NCBI GenBank assembly: GCA_945957395.1
Contig: CAMFKE010000006.1
Span: 185,322-249,321, forward strand
Direction of reading: 5' to 3'
Length of the DNA: 64,000 nucleotides
Source of the DNA: an uncultured Opitutia bacterium
GTDB taxonomy: Bacteria > Verrucomicrobiota > Verrucomicrobiia > Opitutales > UBA953
This document shows positions 38,243-46,621 of this stretch, piece after piece (position 1 is the stretch's first letter; every line of letters begins with the position of its first letter). Below the pieces are notes generated by a model. That model saw only the letters and a list, made by a program, of their open reading frames with translations, did not search any database and was not told the origin of the DNA. The translations under genes were made by a program, and so were the position numbers.

Positions 38243-38276
38243 CGCGCCGCCCTCACCGGGCGGCGCGCCCTGTTTT
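38243..38276 (+). terminator. Terminator after the FKBP gene
   Basis: Perfect 10-bp stem CGCGCCGCCC (38243-38252) / GGGCGGCGCG (38258-38267) with a 5-nt loop, then CCCTGTTTT. The T run is short, but the position (39 bp after the stop) fits. Confidence 0.65.
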
Positions 38277-38405
38277 GGGCCGCCGCCAACCGCGGGATTC
38301 CACCCATGCGATAGCCGGCAAAATTTCATGCAACCACCGCCGCCGCCCCCTGTCTGAGCAACCCTCCGACTCCTCGAAAAGCCCACGGCGCCGCCACCCG
38401 GCCCC

Positions 38406-39950
38406 ATGCCCGCACGCCCCAAGACTAGCGCCCTCGCCTCGCTGCTGCTCTGCGCAGCCGCGTTTGGCACGCCCGTGTCCGGACCGCCCGCATTGAGCCT
38501 TCGCGACGCCGTCGACCGCGCGCTGCGCGCCAACCTCGGGCTCGCCATCACGCGGGCCGACACCCTCAAGGCCGACGACGCCGTGGACATCGCCCGGGCC
38601 GCCTTCGACCCCACCTTCTCCTTCTCCAGCGGTTTCAGCCGCTTCCAGTCCGCGGGCGCCGACTATGTGCAGCGCGGCAAGGTCGGCCAGAACTGGACCA
38701 ACGATGTCACGGTCGCCCAGCGCTTCTCGACCGGCACGCGCGTATCCATATTTTCGGGACTCAACCCCAACCTGTCCTCCGCCATCGCCTCGCCCGACAT
38801 CAGCTCGCGCACCGGCGTGGAGGTCCGCCAGGCCCTGCTCAAGGGCGCCGCGGAATCCGTCAACCTCGCCCCCATCGCCCGCGCCAGGCTCAACCTGGAA
38901 CGCTCGCGGGTGAACATGCGCATCGCCGCCCTCGACCTCATCCGCGACACCGAGGTCGCCTACCGCAACCTCGCCGCCGTGCGCGAGCTGCTCGCCATCC
39001 GCGAGAGCGCCCTTCGCTCCGCCGAAAGCCTGCTCGCCGAGATCCGGGTGCGCCGGCGCCCGGGCATCGGCACCGCCACCGAGCAGGATGAGCTCGAATC
39101 GGCCGCCGAGGTCGCCGCACGCAAGGTCGATATCGCCGACATACGAGCCCGCCTCGACGCCTCCGCCGACACCCTGCGCCGGCTGCTCGGCGAGCCCCCT
39201 TCGCGCGTCGCCGGCAACCCTCCCCCGGGCGTGTCACCCCTGCCCTCGCAGGCGCCCGAGCTTCCCGACTTCTCCCGCTTCCTCGCCGCCGCCGACGCCT
39301 TCAGCCCGGAGGCCACGCTGCGCGACATCGATATCCGCGACGCCAACACCGTCGTGGACACCGCGCTGGACGCCGACTCGCCCTCGCTCGACCTCGTGGC
39401 GGGCGCGCGCACGCTCGGCCGCGGCAGCGATTTCGGCGACGCCCTGAGCGGGCAATGGAACCGCAACGGCAGCGATCTCAATGTCGGCCTGGTCTTCTCC
39501 GTCCCGCTGGGCATGCGGGAAAGCGAGGCGAACCTGCGCATCGCCCGGCGCTCGCGAGAGCAGGCGCTGCTGCGCATGGAGGAGACCCGCCGCGTCGCCG
39601 GCTACTCCGCCCGCTCCGCCTGGCGCGACCTCTCCGCCGCCCGCGAACGCCTCGGCGTCGCCGAGACCGGCGTGACCATCCAGACCCGCGCCTACGCCGG
39701 CGCCCGAGCACGCAACACGCGCGGCCTCGCCAGCGTCAACGATGTGCTCCAGGCCGCCGCGCGACTCGACAGCGCCAAGCTCAGCCGGCTCAACGCCCTG
39801 CTGGACCTGGCCGTCGCCGACATCCGCCGCGCTCGCCTCGACGGCACCCTCCTGAGCCGCAACGACCTGCGCTGGGAGGAGCTCGACGAGCGCGCCGCCG
39901 CCGACACGCCGCCACCGGACGCGGTCTCCCCGTCCGTCACGGCGCATTGA
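38406..39950 (+). CDS. TolC-family outer-membrane efflux protein
   Basis: Protein of 514 residues. An N-terminal export signal is likely (SALASLLLCAAAFG). The OEP repeat architecture shows two similar halves with long Ala/Arg/Glu-rich helices (LSLRDAVDRALRANLGLAITRAD near 30 and the YRNLAAVRELLAIRESALRSAESLL block near 185). It is the outer-membrane channel of a tripartite pump. The MacA-like adaptor gene follows 50 bp downstream, then the ATPase and permease, so it most likely serves that pump. Confidence 0.88.
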   Translation: MPARPKTSALASLLLCAAAFGTPVSGPPALSLRDAVDRALRANLGLAITRADTLKADDAVDIARAAFDPTFSFSSGFSRFQSAGADYVQRGKVGQNWTNDVTVAQRFSTGTRVSIFSGLNPNLSSAIASPDISSRTGVEVRQALLKGAAESVNLAPIARARLNLERSRVNMRIAALDLIRDTEVAYRNLAAVRELLAIRESALRSAESLLAEIRVRRRPGIGTATEQDELESAAEVAARKVDIADIRARLDASADTLRRLLGEPPSRVAGNPPPGVSPLPSQAPELPDFSRFLAAADAFSPEATLRDIDIRDANTVVDTALDADSPSLDLVAGARTLGRGSDFGDALSGQWNRNGSDLNVGLVFSVPLGMRESEANLRIARRSREQALLRMEETRRVAGYSARSAWRDLSAARERLGVAETGVTIQTRAYAGARARNTRGLASVNDVLQAAARLDSAKLSRLNALLDLAVADIRRARLDGTLLSRNDLRWEELDERAAADTPPPDAVSPSVTAH

Positions 39951-40000
39951 CGCCGCCACCTCACCTTCCCTCCACGCCGGAACCCGCCGGCCCACGCACC

Positions 40001-41089
40001 ATGCGCCCCCTCCCCCTCTTCGCCCCCTCGCGACTCGCCGGCCTCGCCGCCCTCTCGCTCCTGCTCGCGGGATGCCCCGGCGAAAAGCCCGGAAACCCCG
40101 CGGCCGCGGCGCCGGCCGCGAGCGCCGCATCGCAACCCGTCGCGCAAGTGACGCGACGCGACATCGAGGAGTGCGTCGAGGCCTCCGGGTTCGTGGAATC
40201 GGTGCGACCGGCGTTCGATGTGCGCTCGGAAATCGGCGGGCGCATCGCCAACATCCTCGTGGAGACGGGCTCGCAGGTGAAGGCCGGCGACCGGCTCGTC
40301 GAACTCGACGACACCCTGCCCACCGCCGAACTGGAGGAGGCCACGCGCAACGAGCAGCTCTCCCGCCTCGAGTGCGAACGCGCGGAACGCGACCTGCGCC
40401 GGCAGGAATCCCTGTACGCCGAGGGCTTCTCCACCGAGAAGGCCCGGCTCGACGCCGGCACCGAGGCCGCCTTCGCGCGCATCCGCCGCGAGGTGGCCGC
40501 CACGCGACTGGGCAAGGCCCGCACCAACCTTTCCAAGACGGTGGTGAAGGCCCCGTTCGACGGCTACATCGCCGACCTCTCGGTGAGCCCTGGCCAGATC
40601 ATCGGCGCCAACTCCACCCTGCTCATGCGCCTCCACGACTTCTCCAAGCTGCGCGTGGTCGCCAAGTTCAACGAGTTCGACGCGGCCCGCATGGCCGTGG
40701 GCCGCGGCGCCACCGTGGCGTTCGACTCGCTCCCGGGCGTCGAGGCGCCGGGCACCATCGCCTATGTGTCCCCGTTCGCCTCGCTGGAGCAGAACCTGCG
40801 CGTGTTCACCGCCAAGATCGACTTCTCGCCCAAGGACGCCCCGGTACGCCCCGGCGTGAGCTCCACCGTCAGCATCGTCACGCGCCGCGCCGCCGCCGCC
40901 GTGTGCGCGCCGCTGCCCGCCGTCTTCGCGCGCGGGGCGGAGAGGTTTGTGTATGTGAAAAAACCCGACGGCGACTTCGAACGCCGCGAGGTCGAGACCG
41001 GCCTCAATGACAGCGCCTTCGTCGAGATACGCCGTGGACTCGAGGAAGGCGAGACCGTGGCGCTCACGCGCCCCGCGGGAGGCAAATAA
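40001..41089 (+). CDS. Efflux periplasmic adaptor (MacA/HlyD-like lipoprotein)
   Basis: Protein of 362 residues. A lipoprotein signal with lipobox LLAGC (Cys about 25) anchors it to the inner membrane. A lipoyl-like half-motif (GGRIANILVETGSQVKAGDRLVELD) is followed by a helical hairpin (about 105-160), the second lipoyl half (VVKAPFDGYIADLSVSPGQII) and beta-barrel and membrane-proximal domains. It links the downstream MacB-type ABC transporter to TolC. A much longer upstream reading frame overlapping the tolC-like gene is a frame artefact. Confidence 0.88.
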   Translation: MRPLPLFAPSRLAGLAALSLLLAGCPGEKPGNPAAAAPAASAASQPVAQVTRRDIEECVEASGFVESVRPAFDVRSEIGGRIANILVETGSQVKAGDRLVELDDTLPTAELEEATRNEQLSRLECERAERDLRRQESLYAEGFSTEKARLDAGTEAAFARIRREVAATRLGKARTNLSKTVVKAPFDGYIADLSVSPGQIIGANSTLLMRLHDFSKLRVVAKFNEFDAARMAVGRGATVAFDSLPGVEAPGTIAYVSPFASLEQNLRVFTAKIDFSPKDAPVRPGVSSTVSIVTRRAAAAVCAPLPAVFARGAERFVYVKKPDGDFERREVETGLNDSAFVEIRRGLEEGETVALTRPAGGK

Positions 41090-41167
41090 GGTCAAAGATA
41101 CGAGAGGAAAAAGGAGCCCCAGGCTGACGCCGCCCCCGCATCCCCGACCTCCGATTTCCCCAACGCC

Positions 41168-42010
41168 ATGGCCCTTCTCGAGCTGCACGAGGTGCGCAAG
41201 ACCTACCGCATGGGCGGCGAGCCCGTGCACGCGCTCGCCGGCGTCTCCCTGTCCGTCGAGCACGGCGACTTCGCCGCCATCCTGGGCGCCTCGGGCTCCG
41301 GCAAGACGACGCTCATGAACCTGCTCGGGCTCATGGACACGCCGTCCTCCGGCTCCGTGCTCTTCGAGGGCTCCGAGGTGTCGCGGCTCGACGACGCCAC
41401 GCGGGCCCTGCTGCGCGCCCGGCGCATCGGGTTCGTGTTCCAGTCCTTCAATCTGCTCCCGCGCCTGAGCGTGCTGGAGAATGTGATGGTGCCCCGCCTT
41501 TACGCGCGCGGCGTCGACACGCTCGGGGGCGCCGTGGAGCGCGTGGTGGGCGACACTTTCCCGCGCGCCCTGCCGCGCCCGGTGCGCACGCGTCTCGTCG
41601 CCCCGGCCGTGCGACTCATGCTGCGCGCCGGCGTGCCCAAGGCGCTCACGCTGCCGCTTCGCCGGCTGCGTGACTTCGCCCCCGAGTCGGAACAGCGCGC
41701 TCGCGCCGCGCTGGAACGCGTCGGCATGTCGCACCGGCTCGACCATCGCCCGTCTCAGCTCTCGGGCGGCGAACGACAGCGCGTGGCCATCGCGCGCGCC
41801 CTCATCAACCGGCCCGGGCTCATCCTGGCGGACGAGCCCACCGGGGCGCTCGACACACGCAACGCCGACCGCGTGTTCGACATCTTCCGCTCGCTCCACG
41901 CCGACGGCGTGACCGTGCTCATCGTCACGCACAACCAGGCGCTCGCCGAGCGCACGCGGCGCGTCATCCGGCTGCGAGGCGGGAGAATCACGGAGGATTC
42001 GCGCCGATGA
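41168..42010 (+). CDS. ABC transporter ATP-binding protein (MacB/LolD type) with internal insertion
   Basis: Protein of 280 residues. Walker A is GASGSGKTT, the Q-loop is FVFQSFNLLPRLSVLENV, the signature is LSGGERQRVAIARAL, Walker B is LILADEPTGALD and the H-loop is IVTHN. Between the Q-loop and the signature there are about 45-50 extra residues compared with LolD/MacB (from about GGAVERVVGDTF to FAPESEQRAR), rich in Arg and Pro. The rest aligns normally, so it is probably functional. Its stop codon overlaps the permease start (ATGA), showing translational coupling. Confidence 0.9.
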   Translation: MALLELHEVRKTYRMGGEPVHALAGVSLSVEHGDFAAILGASGSGKTTLMNLLGLMDTPSSGSVLFEGSEVSRLDDATRALLRARRIGFVFQSFNLLPRLSVLENVMVPRLYARGVDTLGGAVERVVGDTFPRALPRPVRTRLVAPAVRLMLRAGVPKALTLPLRRLRDFAPESEQRARAALERVGMSHRLDHRPSQLSGGERQRVAIARALINRPGLILADEPTGALDTRNADRVFDIFRSLHADGVTVLIVTHNQALAERTRRVIRLRGGRITEDSRR

Positions 42011-43260
42011 GCGGGCTGGGTTCGGCCGCGGTGAACGGCGTGCGCGAACTGTGGGCGAACCGCATGCGCTCGCTGCTGTCCATGTCCGGCATCGTGCTGG
42101 GCGTGGCGGCGCTGGTGGTCATGCTGGCCGTCGCGCACGGCATGCTGGAGGGCTTCCGCGAATTCGTCGCCGCGCGAGGCGGCATCGAGCGTATCGCCGT
42201 CACCCGGTCCGCCCTCCCGCGCGAGCAGGAGCACCTCGCGGGCGTCTCGCGAGGGCTCACGCTTCGCGACGCCGAACTGGTGGCGAACGCCTCGCCGCTG
42301 GCCGCGCAGGTGTCGCCGGAAATCCACGCGGGCGAGATGCGGCTGGCGCGCGCCGAGCGCGAGGTGAACGCGCGACTCATCGGGGGCACGCCGGACTTCC
42401 TCGCCGCCAACCGCCGAAGCGTCGCCGCCGGGCGATTCCTGGCGGACATGGACCTCGTTTCGCGCGCGCCGGTGTGCGTGCTGGGGGCGTCGGCCGTCGA
42501 CTCGCTGTTTCCCGCGAAGGAGAGCGCCATCGGGCGCTCCGTGAAGATATCCGGCAGGCGCTTCACCGTCGTGGGGGTGCTCGACCGCGTGGAGGCCTCC
42601 TCCGGACGAGGGCGTGCCGCCGGCCAGGCGCGCTGGCGCAACCTCACCGTGTGCATCCCGCTTTCCACGGCGACCGCCCTCTTCACCGGGGACGACCGGC
42701 TCACCGACATCACCGTGCGCGCCGCGTCCGCCGACCGCGTGCCGGAGGCGGCCGAGCAACTGGAGAACCTGCTCCTGCTCTCCCACCACGGGCTGCGCGA
42801 CTTCCGCGTGGAGACGAACGAGGAGACGCTGTCCGAGTTCCGCCGGACCGAGCGCATCTTCGTGAACTCGCTGGCCGGAGTGGCGCTGCTGTCGCTGCTC
42901 GTGGGCGGGGCCGGCATTATGAATGTGATGCTCGCGTCCATCAACGAGCGCACGCGCGAGATCGGCGTGCGCCTCGCGCTCGGCGCTCGAGCCTCCGACA
43001 TCTTCATCCAATTCCTCATGGAGTCGGCCGTGGTGGGCGCCTTCGGCGGACTGCTCGGGCTGGGCGGCGCCTTCGCCTTCCTGGCGGCGCTGGACACCGT
43101 CATCGCCGGCGCACTGCCCGATTCGCCGCCGGCGCGGCTCACGCGCGCGGTCATGCTGCTGGGCGTGGGGTTCAGCTGCACCATCGGCATCGCCGCCGGC
43201 GTCTACCCCGCCCTGCGCGCCTCGCGGCTCAACCCCATCGACGCCCTGCGCTCGGAGTGA
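42007..43260 (+). CDS. ABC transporter permease (MacB-like, FtsX fold)
   Basis: Protein of 417 residues. TM1 near 20-45 (LLSMSGIVLGVAALVVMLAVA), a large periplasmic MacB_PCD domain (about 50-280), then the FtsX core with three C-terminal membrane segments, including LLSLLVGGAGIMNVMLASINERTREIGVRLALGA. That Glu-Arg-Glu-Ile-Gly coupling motif is diagnostic for MacB-type permeases. In a tripartite pump with the preceding genes it would export small molecules, peptides or lipids by mechanotransmission. Confidence 0.92.
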   Translation: MSGLGSAAVNGVRELWANRMRSLLSMSGIVLGVAALVVMLAVAHGMLEGFREFVAARGGIERIAVTRSALPREQEHLAGVSRGLTLRDAELVANASPLAAQVSPEIHAGEMRLARAEREVNARLIGGTPDFLAANRRSVAAGRFLADMDLVSRAPVCVLGASAVDSLFPAKESAIGRSVKISGRRFTVVGVLDRVEASSGRGRAAGQARWRNLTVCIPLSTATALFTGDDRLTDITVRAASADRVPEAAEQLENLLLLSHHGLRDFRVETNEETLSEFRRTERIFVNSLAGVALLSLLVGGAGIMNVMLASINERTREIGVRLALGARASDIFIQFLMESAVVGAFGGLLGLGGAFAFLAALDTVIAGALPDSPPARLTRAVMLLGVGFSCTIGIAAGVYPALRASRLNPIDALRSE

Positions 43261-43275
43261 GCGCAGGCCCGAGGG

Positions 43276-43303
43276 AAAAGAAAAGCCGCCCCTGAGGGCG
43301 GCT
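43276..43303 (-). terminator. Rho-independent terminator downstream of tRNA-Gly
   Basis: Stem AGCCGCCC (43284-43291) / GGGCGGCT (43296-43303), loop CTGA, followed on the minus strand by TTTTCTTTT. It lies 5 bp beyond the CCA end of the tRNA. Confidence 0.85.
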
Positions 43304-43308
43304 CGAAG

Positions 43309-43383
43309 TGGTGCGGGTGGAGGGAGTCGAACCCTCGTCTCATGTATGGGAAACACGCATAATGGCCGTTATACTACACCCGC
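43309..43383 (-). tRNA. tRNA-Gly (anticodon CCC), CCA encoded
   Basis: Read on the minus strand from 43383. The acceptor GCGGGTG pairs with CACCCGC, then discriminator A and CCA. The anticodon arm CGTGT-loop TTCCCAT-ACATG gives anticodon CCC (codon GGG). The T-arm is GAGGG-TTCGACT-CCCTC. All arms fold; the length with CCA is 75 nt. It lies 55 bp downstream of the sugar transferase gene on the same strand. Confidence 0.95.
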
Positions 43384-43438
43384 AGGGAATTTGAACGGCG
43401 CCGAGCAAGGCGCCGGACGGCGCTTTGGCAACGGGGAA

Positions 43439-44047
43439 TCACGACCCCTTCTTGGATTCGTCGCCCATGAACTCGGGCATGGTGGCCTCGCCGGCCGCGG
43501 AGATGCCTTCCCGGAAGAAGACCTTCTTCACGGTCTTGGCGATGATGAGCAGGTCGAGCGCCAGGCCGCCGTTGTCCACATACCACACATCGAGCCGGAA
43601 CTTCTCATCCCACGAGAGCGCGTTGCGTCCGTTCACCTGCGCCCAGCCGGTGACGCCGGGCTTCACGAGGTGCCGGCGCATCTGTTCGGGCGAATAGCGA
43701 GGCAGGTACTGCACGAGCAGGGGGCGCGGCCCGACCACGCTCATGTCGCCCTTGAGCACATTCAGGAACTCCGGGAACTCGTCCAGGCTGCTGCGGCGCA
43801 GGAACTGACCGAGCGGAGTGAGCCGTTCGGCGTCCGGGAGCAGCCTACCGTCGGGCCCGCGCGCGTCGGTCATCGTGCGGAACTTGATCATCTCGAAGAT
43901 CTCGCCGTGCAGCCCCGGGCGCTTCTGCCGGAAGAACACGGGACGGCCCATCTTCACGGCGATGGCCACGCACAGCACGGCGATGGCCGGCGCGGTGACG
44001 AGCAGCACCGTCAGGGAGAACACGATGTCGAAGAGGCGCTTGAACAT
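43439..44047 (-). CDS. Bacterial sugar transferase (undecaprenyl-phosphate glycosyl-1-phosphate transferase)
   Basis: Protein of 202 residues from MFKRLFDIVF (ATG at 44047). It is of the small PglC-like monotopic phosphoglycosyl transferase type. A membrane re-entrant helix (residues 5-30) is followed by PVFFRQKRPGLHG, MIKFRTM, SSLDEFPEFLNVLKGDMSVVGPRP (catalytic Asp-Glu pair) and KPGVTGWAQVNGRN. It would load the first sugar onto undecaprenyl phosphate for exopolysaccharide or O-antigen synthesis, in keeping with the sugar genes at 57-63 kb. Confidence 0.92.
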   Translation of the reverse strand: MFKRLFDIVFSLTVLLVTAPAIAVLCVAIAVKMGRPVFFRQKRPGLHGEIFEMIKFRTMTDARGPDGRLLPDAERLTPLGQFLRRSSLDEFPEFLNVLKGDMSVVGPRPLLVQYLPRYSPEQMRRHLVKPGVTGWAQVNGRNALSWDEKFRLDVWYVDNGGLALDLLIIAKTVKKVFFREGISAAGEATMPEFMGDESKKGS

Positions 44048-44133
44048 GCGAAGGGCGCAACCTTCGCGCGCCGCGCCGCCCGGTCGAACACAAATTGCGA
44101 TTCGTGGACCGGGCGTGCGGAGGCGCGCCGCGA

Positions 44134-46224
44134 CTACCACTTCTTGAACTTCACGCCCTTGACCTCGCGGGCGTTGACGCCGTCCCACTCGACGGGGTGG
44201 CAGACGAACTCCCACTTGGCGCCGCCGCGGGGAAGGCGAAGCAGAAGGACGTTCTCTCCGCGCTTGAGCTTCACCTTGATGGCCGGGCGCATGAAGCAGT
44301 ACTCGTCGGAGAGAGGCGGGCTGAAGCGGCTGCCGGTGTTGGGCGTCTTCCACACGGGCGGCGCGATCTCGGCGCCGTTGATCCAGACCTTGGCGCCGTT
44401 GCGGTTCCACTCACCCAGCTTGGGATTGGGGCCGTTGCGCCGGTCGCTGGCGTTCGGCGGATCCACCTGTATCCAGAAACCGACTTCACGGTCGGCGTCG
44501 CTCACCAGCACGGCGCGCGCGTAAACGGTGGTGTTCTTCTGGTCGGCGCGCTTGGGCAGGCCGCCCGCCCACGGGTTGGTCTTGGGGGCGTCGTCGTCGA
44601 GGACGCCGGGCCATCCGAACATGTGGCGCAGGAAGACCTGCCAGCCGGTCGCGGTGCGGTCCCAGGCGTAGGTCGTCCCGTCCACCCGGACCGGCTCGGC
44701 CTTCGCGAAGTCCTTTTCCGGGCCGAAGGCGGTGTCGCGCTTGCCGCCGTTGGGCAGCGGTCCGAGCAGGCGCCAGAAGCCGTCCTCGCGCACATAGGGG
44801 AAGATGACGCCCTTGAAGAAGGCGTCGCGGTGCGCGACGACCGCTGCGTCGAAGGCGGCGTAGGCGCGCGCCTCGTCGGTGCCCTCGGTCGGGACTTTCA
44901 GCAGAAGGTCCTCGCGAAAGGCGCCGCCGTGCCAGGAACGGTCGGCGAAGGTGACGACGGCGGGCCAGAAGGGAGACACGCGTTCGATGTTCTCGTCGAG
45001 CGTGGGGATATCCAGCCACAGGGCGAGACCGCCGCCGAAGCGCAGTTCGGGCTTACCGTCGGTGGCCGACACATTCCAGTAGGTCGTGCGCACGGCGTCG
45101 GCGCCCGTGTTGAGGTTCACATAGGTGGAGCGCGCGTCGATGAAGCGGTTGCGGTTGTTGGGCTTGGACTGAGCCCAGAGCATCTCCAGCGTGTTGTCGC
45201 CCACGGGCGGACGCTTGCCGGGGTTCCACATCACCACCTTGCGCCCGGAGTCGTGGATCATCTTGGCGACCTCGTCCATGTCGGCCTTCGTCAGCTGCTC
45301 CTCGGGCGTGTGCGCCTCGTCCGAACCCATGTGGATGTACGGGGTGTCCTCGGGCGGGGCCAGGGCGAGCAGCTGACGGAACGCCTCGCGCAGCACGGGC
45401 ATGACCTTCGGGTCGTCCATGCGCTTCACGCCCAGGGCGCGCCTCAGCGCGGCGGTGTGCCCGGGGATGTCGATTTCGGGCATCACGGTCACTCCGCGCG
45501 CCTTCGCGTACGCGATGACCTCCTTGATCTCCTCCTGCGTGTAGAAGCGGCCCGGCGCGCGGTCCTTGTCGTGGAATTCGGCGCGGGTGAGCTCGGGATG
45601 CCCCTTCACCTCAAAGCGCCAGGCGGGGTTCTCCGTGAGGTGCCAGTGGAAGATGTTGATCTTGTAGAAGGAGAAAATGTCGATGTGGCGCTTGATGCGC
45701 GCGACCTCCATGTAGCTGCGCCCGATGTCGTGCATGACGGCGCGGAACGACAACACCGGCTCATCCTCCACCGTCACGCGAGGCACGCGCGTGGAGCCGG
45801 CCAGGCCGCGCATCTGGGCCAGCGTGGAAGCCCCGTGCAGAAGCCCGGCGGGCGTAGCCGCCTTCACCGTCGCGCCCGCTCCGTCGACGACGAGCGCGTA
45901 CGCCTCGGGATTCTTGGAAAAGGCGCCGTCGAGGACGAGCCGGATGGGCGACCCCGAACCCGAGGCTCCGAACGCGGACTCCAGGCGGGTCTTCGCCATC
46001 GCCACGCGGGGATCGTTCGAGGTCGGCAGGACGATGGCGGCGCGGGCGAGGTCGGTCGCGCCGCCGGCCGTGCGCACGGAAGTCGGCTTGGGGATGAGCG
46101 GCAGCGGCAAGGCGGCGCGCTCGGCGGCCTCGCGGGCGATGATCGACGCCGGCTCGGCGGCGGAAAGCGGGAGGGGCGCGGCGAGCAGCGCGGCGAGGGC
46201 GAAGGGGATGAGGGAGGTTCGCAT
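44134..46224 (-). CDS. Beta-N-acetylhexosaminidase, GH20, exported
   Basis: Protein of 696 residues. Signal peptide MRTSLIPFALAALLAAPLPLSA (start at 46224). A GH20b N-terminal domain (about 35-150) precedes the catalytic barrel with FRAVMHDIGRSYM, NIFHWHLTENPAWR, MPEIDIPGHT and the Asp-Glu catalytic pair in HMGSDEAHT (Glu as general acid). The C-terminal region (about 500-696) looks like beta-sandwich material. It probably releases GlcNAc or GalNAc from chitin or glycan ends in the periplasm or outside. It is divergent from the his leader. Confidence 0.92.
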   Translation of the reverse strand: MRTSLIPFALAALLAAPLPLSAAEPASIIAREAAERAALPLPLIPKPTSVRTAGGATDLARAAIVLPTSNDPRVAMAKTRLESAFGASGSGSPIRLVLDGAFSKNPEAYALVVDGAGATVKAATPAGLLHGASTLAQMRGLAGSTRVPRVTVEDEPVLSFRAVMHDIGRSYMEVARIKRHIDIFSFYKINIFHWHLTENPAWRFEVKGHPELTRAEFHDKDRAPGRFYTQEEIKEVIAYAKARGVTVMPEIDIPGHTAALRRALGVKRMDDPKVMPVLREAFRQLLALAPPEDTPYIHMGSDEAHTPEEQLTKADMDEVAKMIHDSGRKVVMWNPGKRPPVGDNTLEMLWAQSKPNNRNRFIDARSTYVNLNTGADAVRTTYWNVSATDGKPELRFGGGLALWLDIPTLDENIERVSPFWPAVVTFADRSWHGGAFREDLLLKVPTEGTDEARAYAAFDAAVVAHRDAFFKGVIFPYVREDGFWRLLGPLPNGGKRDTAFGPEKDFAKAEPVRVDGTTYAWDRTATGWQVFLRHMFGWPGVLDDDAPKTNPWAGGLPKRADQKNTTVYARAVLVSDADREVGFWIQVDPPNASDRRNGPNPKLGEWNRNGAKVWINGAEIAPPVWKTPNTGSRFSPPLSDEYCFMRPAIKVKLKRGENVLLLRLPRGGAKWEFVCHPVEWDGVNAREVKGVKFKKW

Positions 46225-46377
46225 AGGGGCGCGATGGGGTTGTTGAATGATGGAAGACAGGCGAGACCCGCCCGGGTTCGCCGGAAACACGATTTGCCCG
46301 GAGCCCGGCTCCGGCGAGGCGAATTTCCGCATGAACGCCAACCGGCGCTTGACCCGTCCCCCAAAGCGCCTTTACCC

Positions 46378-46446
46378 ATGCCCCGCAACATGCGTAACGC
46401 GCGTCACCATCACCGTCACCACCACCACGGCTTCGGCCTCCGGTGA
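46378..46446 (+). CDS. hisL: Histidine operon leader peptide (HisL-like)
   Basis: A 22-codon reading frame with a run HHHRHHHH (seven His codons in eight, 46405-46428), followed by GFGLR and TGA. It lies 176 bp upstream of hisG and is followed by a terminator hairpin (46495-46527). This is the arrangement of classical ribosome-mediated his attenuation: starvation for charged tRNA-His would stall the ribosome on the His run and favour read-through. The start is either ATG 46378 or the internal ATG at 46390. The residue sequence differs from the enterobacterial HisL. Confidence 0.85.
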   Translation: MPRNMRNARHHHRHHHHGFGLR

Positions 46447-46494
46447 GCGACGGCTTTTGTTCCCTTCGATCAAGCGCGACAAAACGACCGACAC

Positions 46495-46527
46495 GACGCC
46501 GCAGGCCTTCCCGCCCGGCGTCTTTTT
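46495..46527 (+). terminator. his attenuator terminator hairpin
   Basis: Stem GACGCCG (46495-46501) / CGGCGTC (46516-46522) with a 14-nt loop and TTTTT (46523-46527). An upstream segment CTTTTGT near 46454 can pair with ACAAAAC near 46480, and may form part of an alternative fold. The antiterminator pairing itself was not resolved by eye. Confidence 0.75.
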
Positions 46528-46621
46528 CGTGCCCCGAAACCGCCCGCCGGCGCGAATCTCCCGCTTAAAAGCCTTCCCCAGACCCTCTTAAACCTGAAAC
46601 CTACAACCTGAAAAAGTCCCC

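Noticed and set aside
44095..46446. 783-codon plus-strand frame ending in a His-rich tail
   Set aside because: It is antisense to the GH20 gene. Only the last 22 codons are meaningful, as the his leader peptide.
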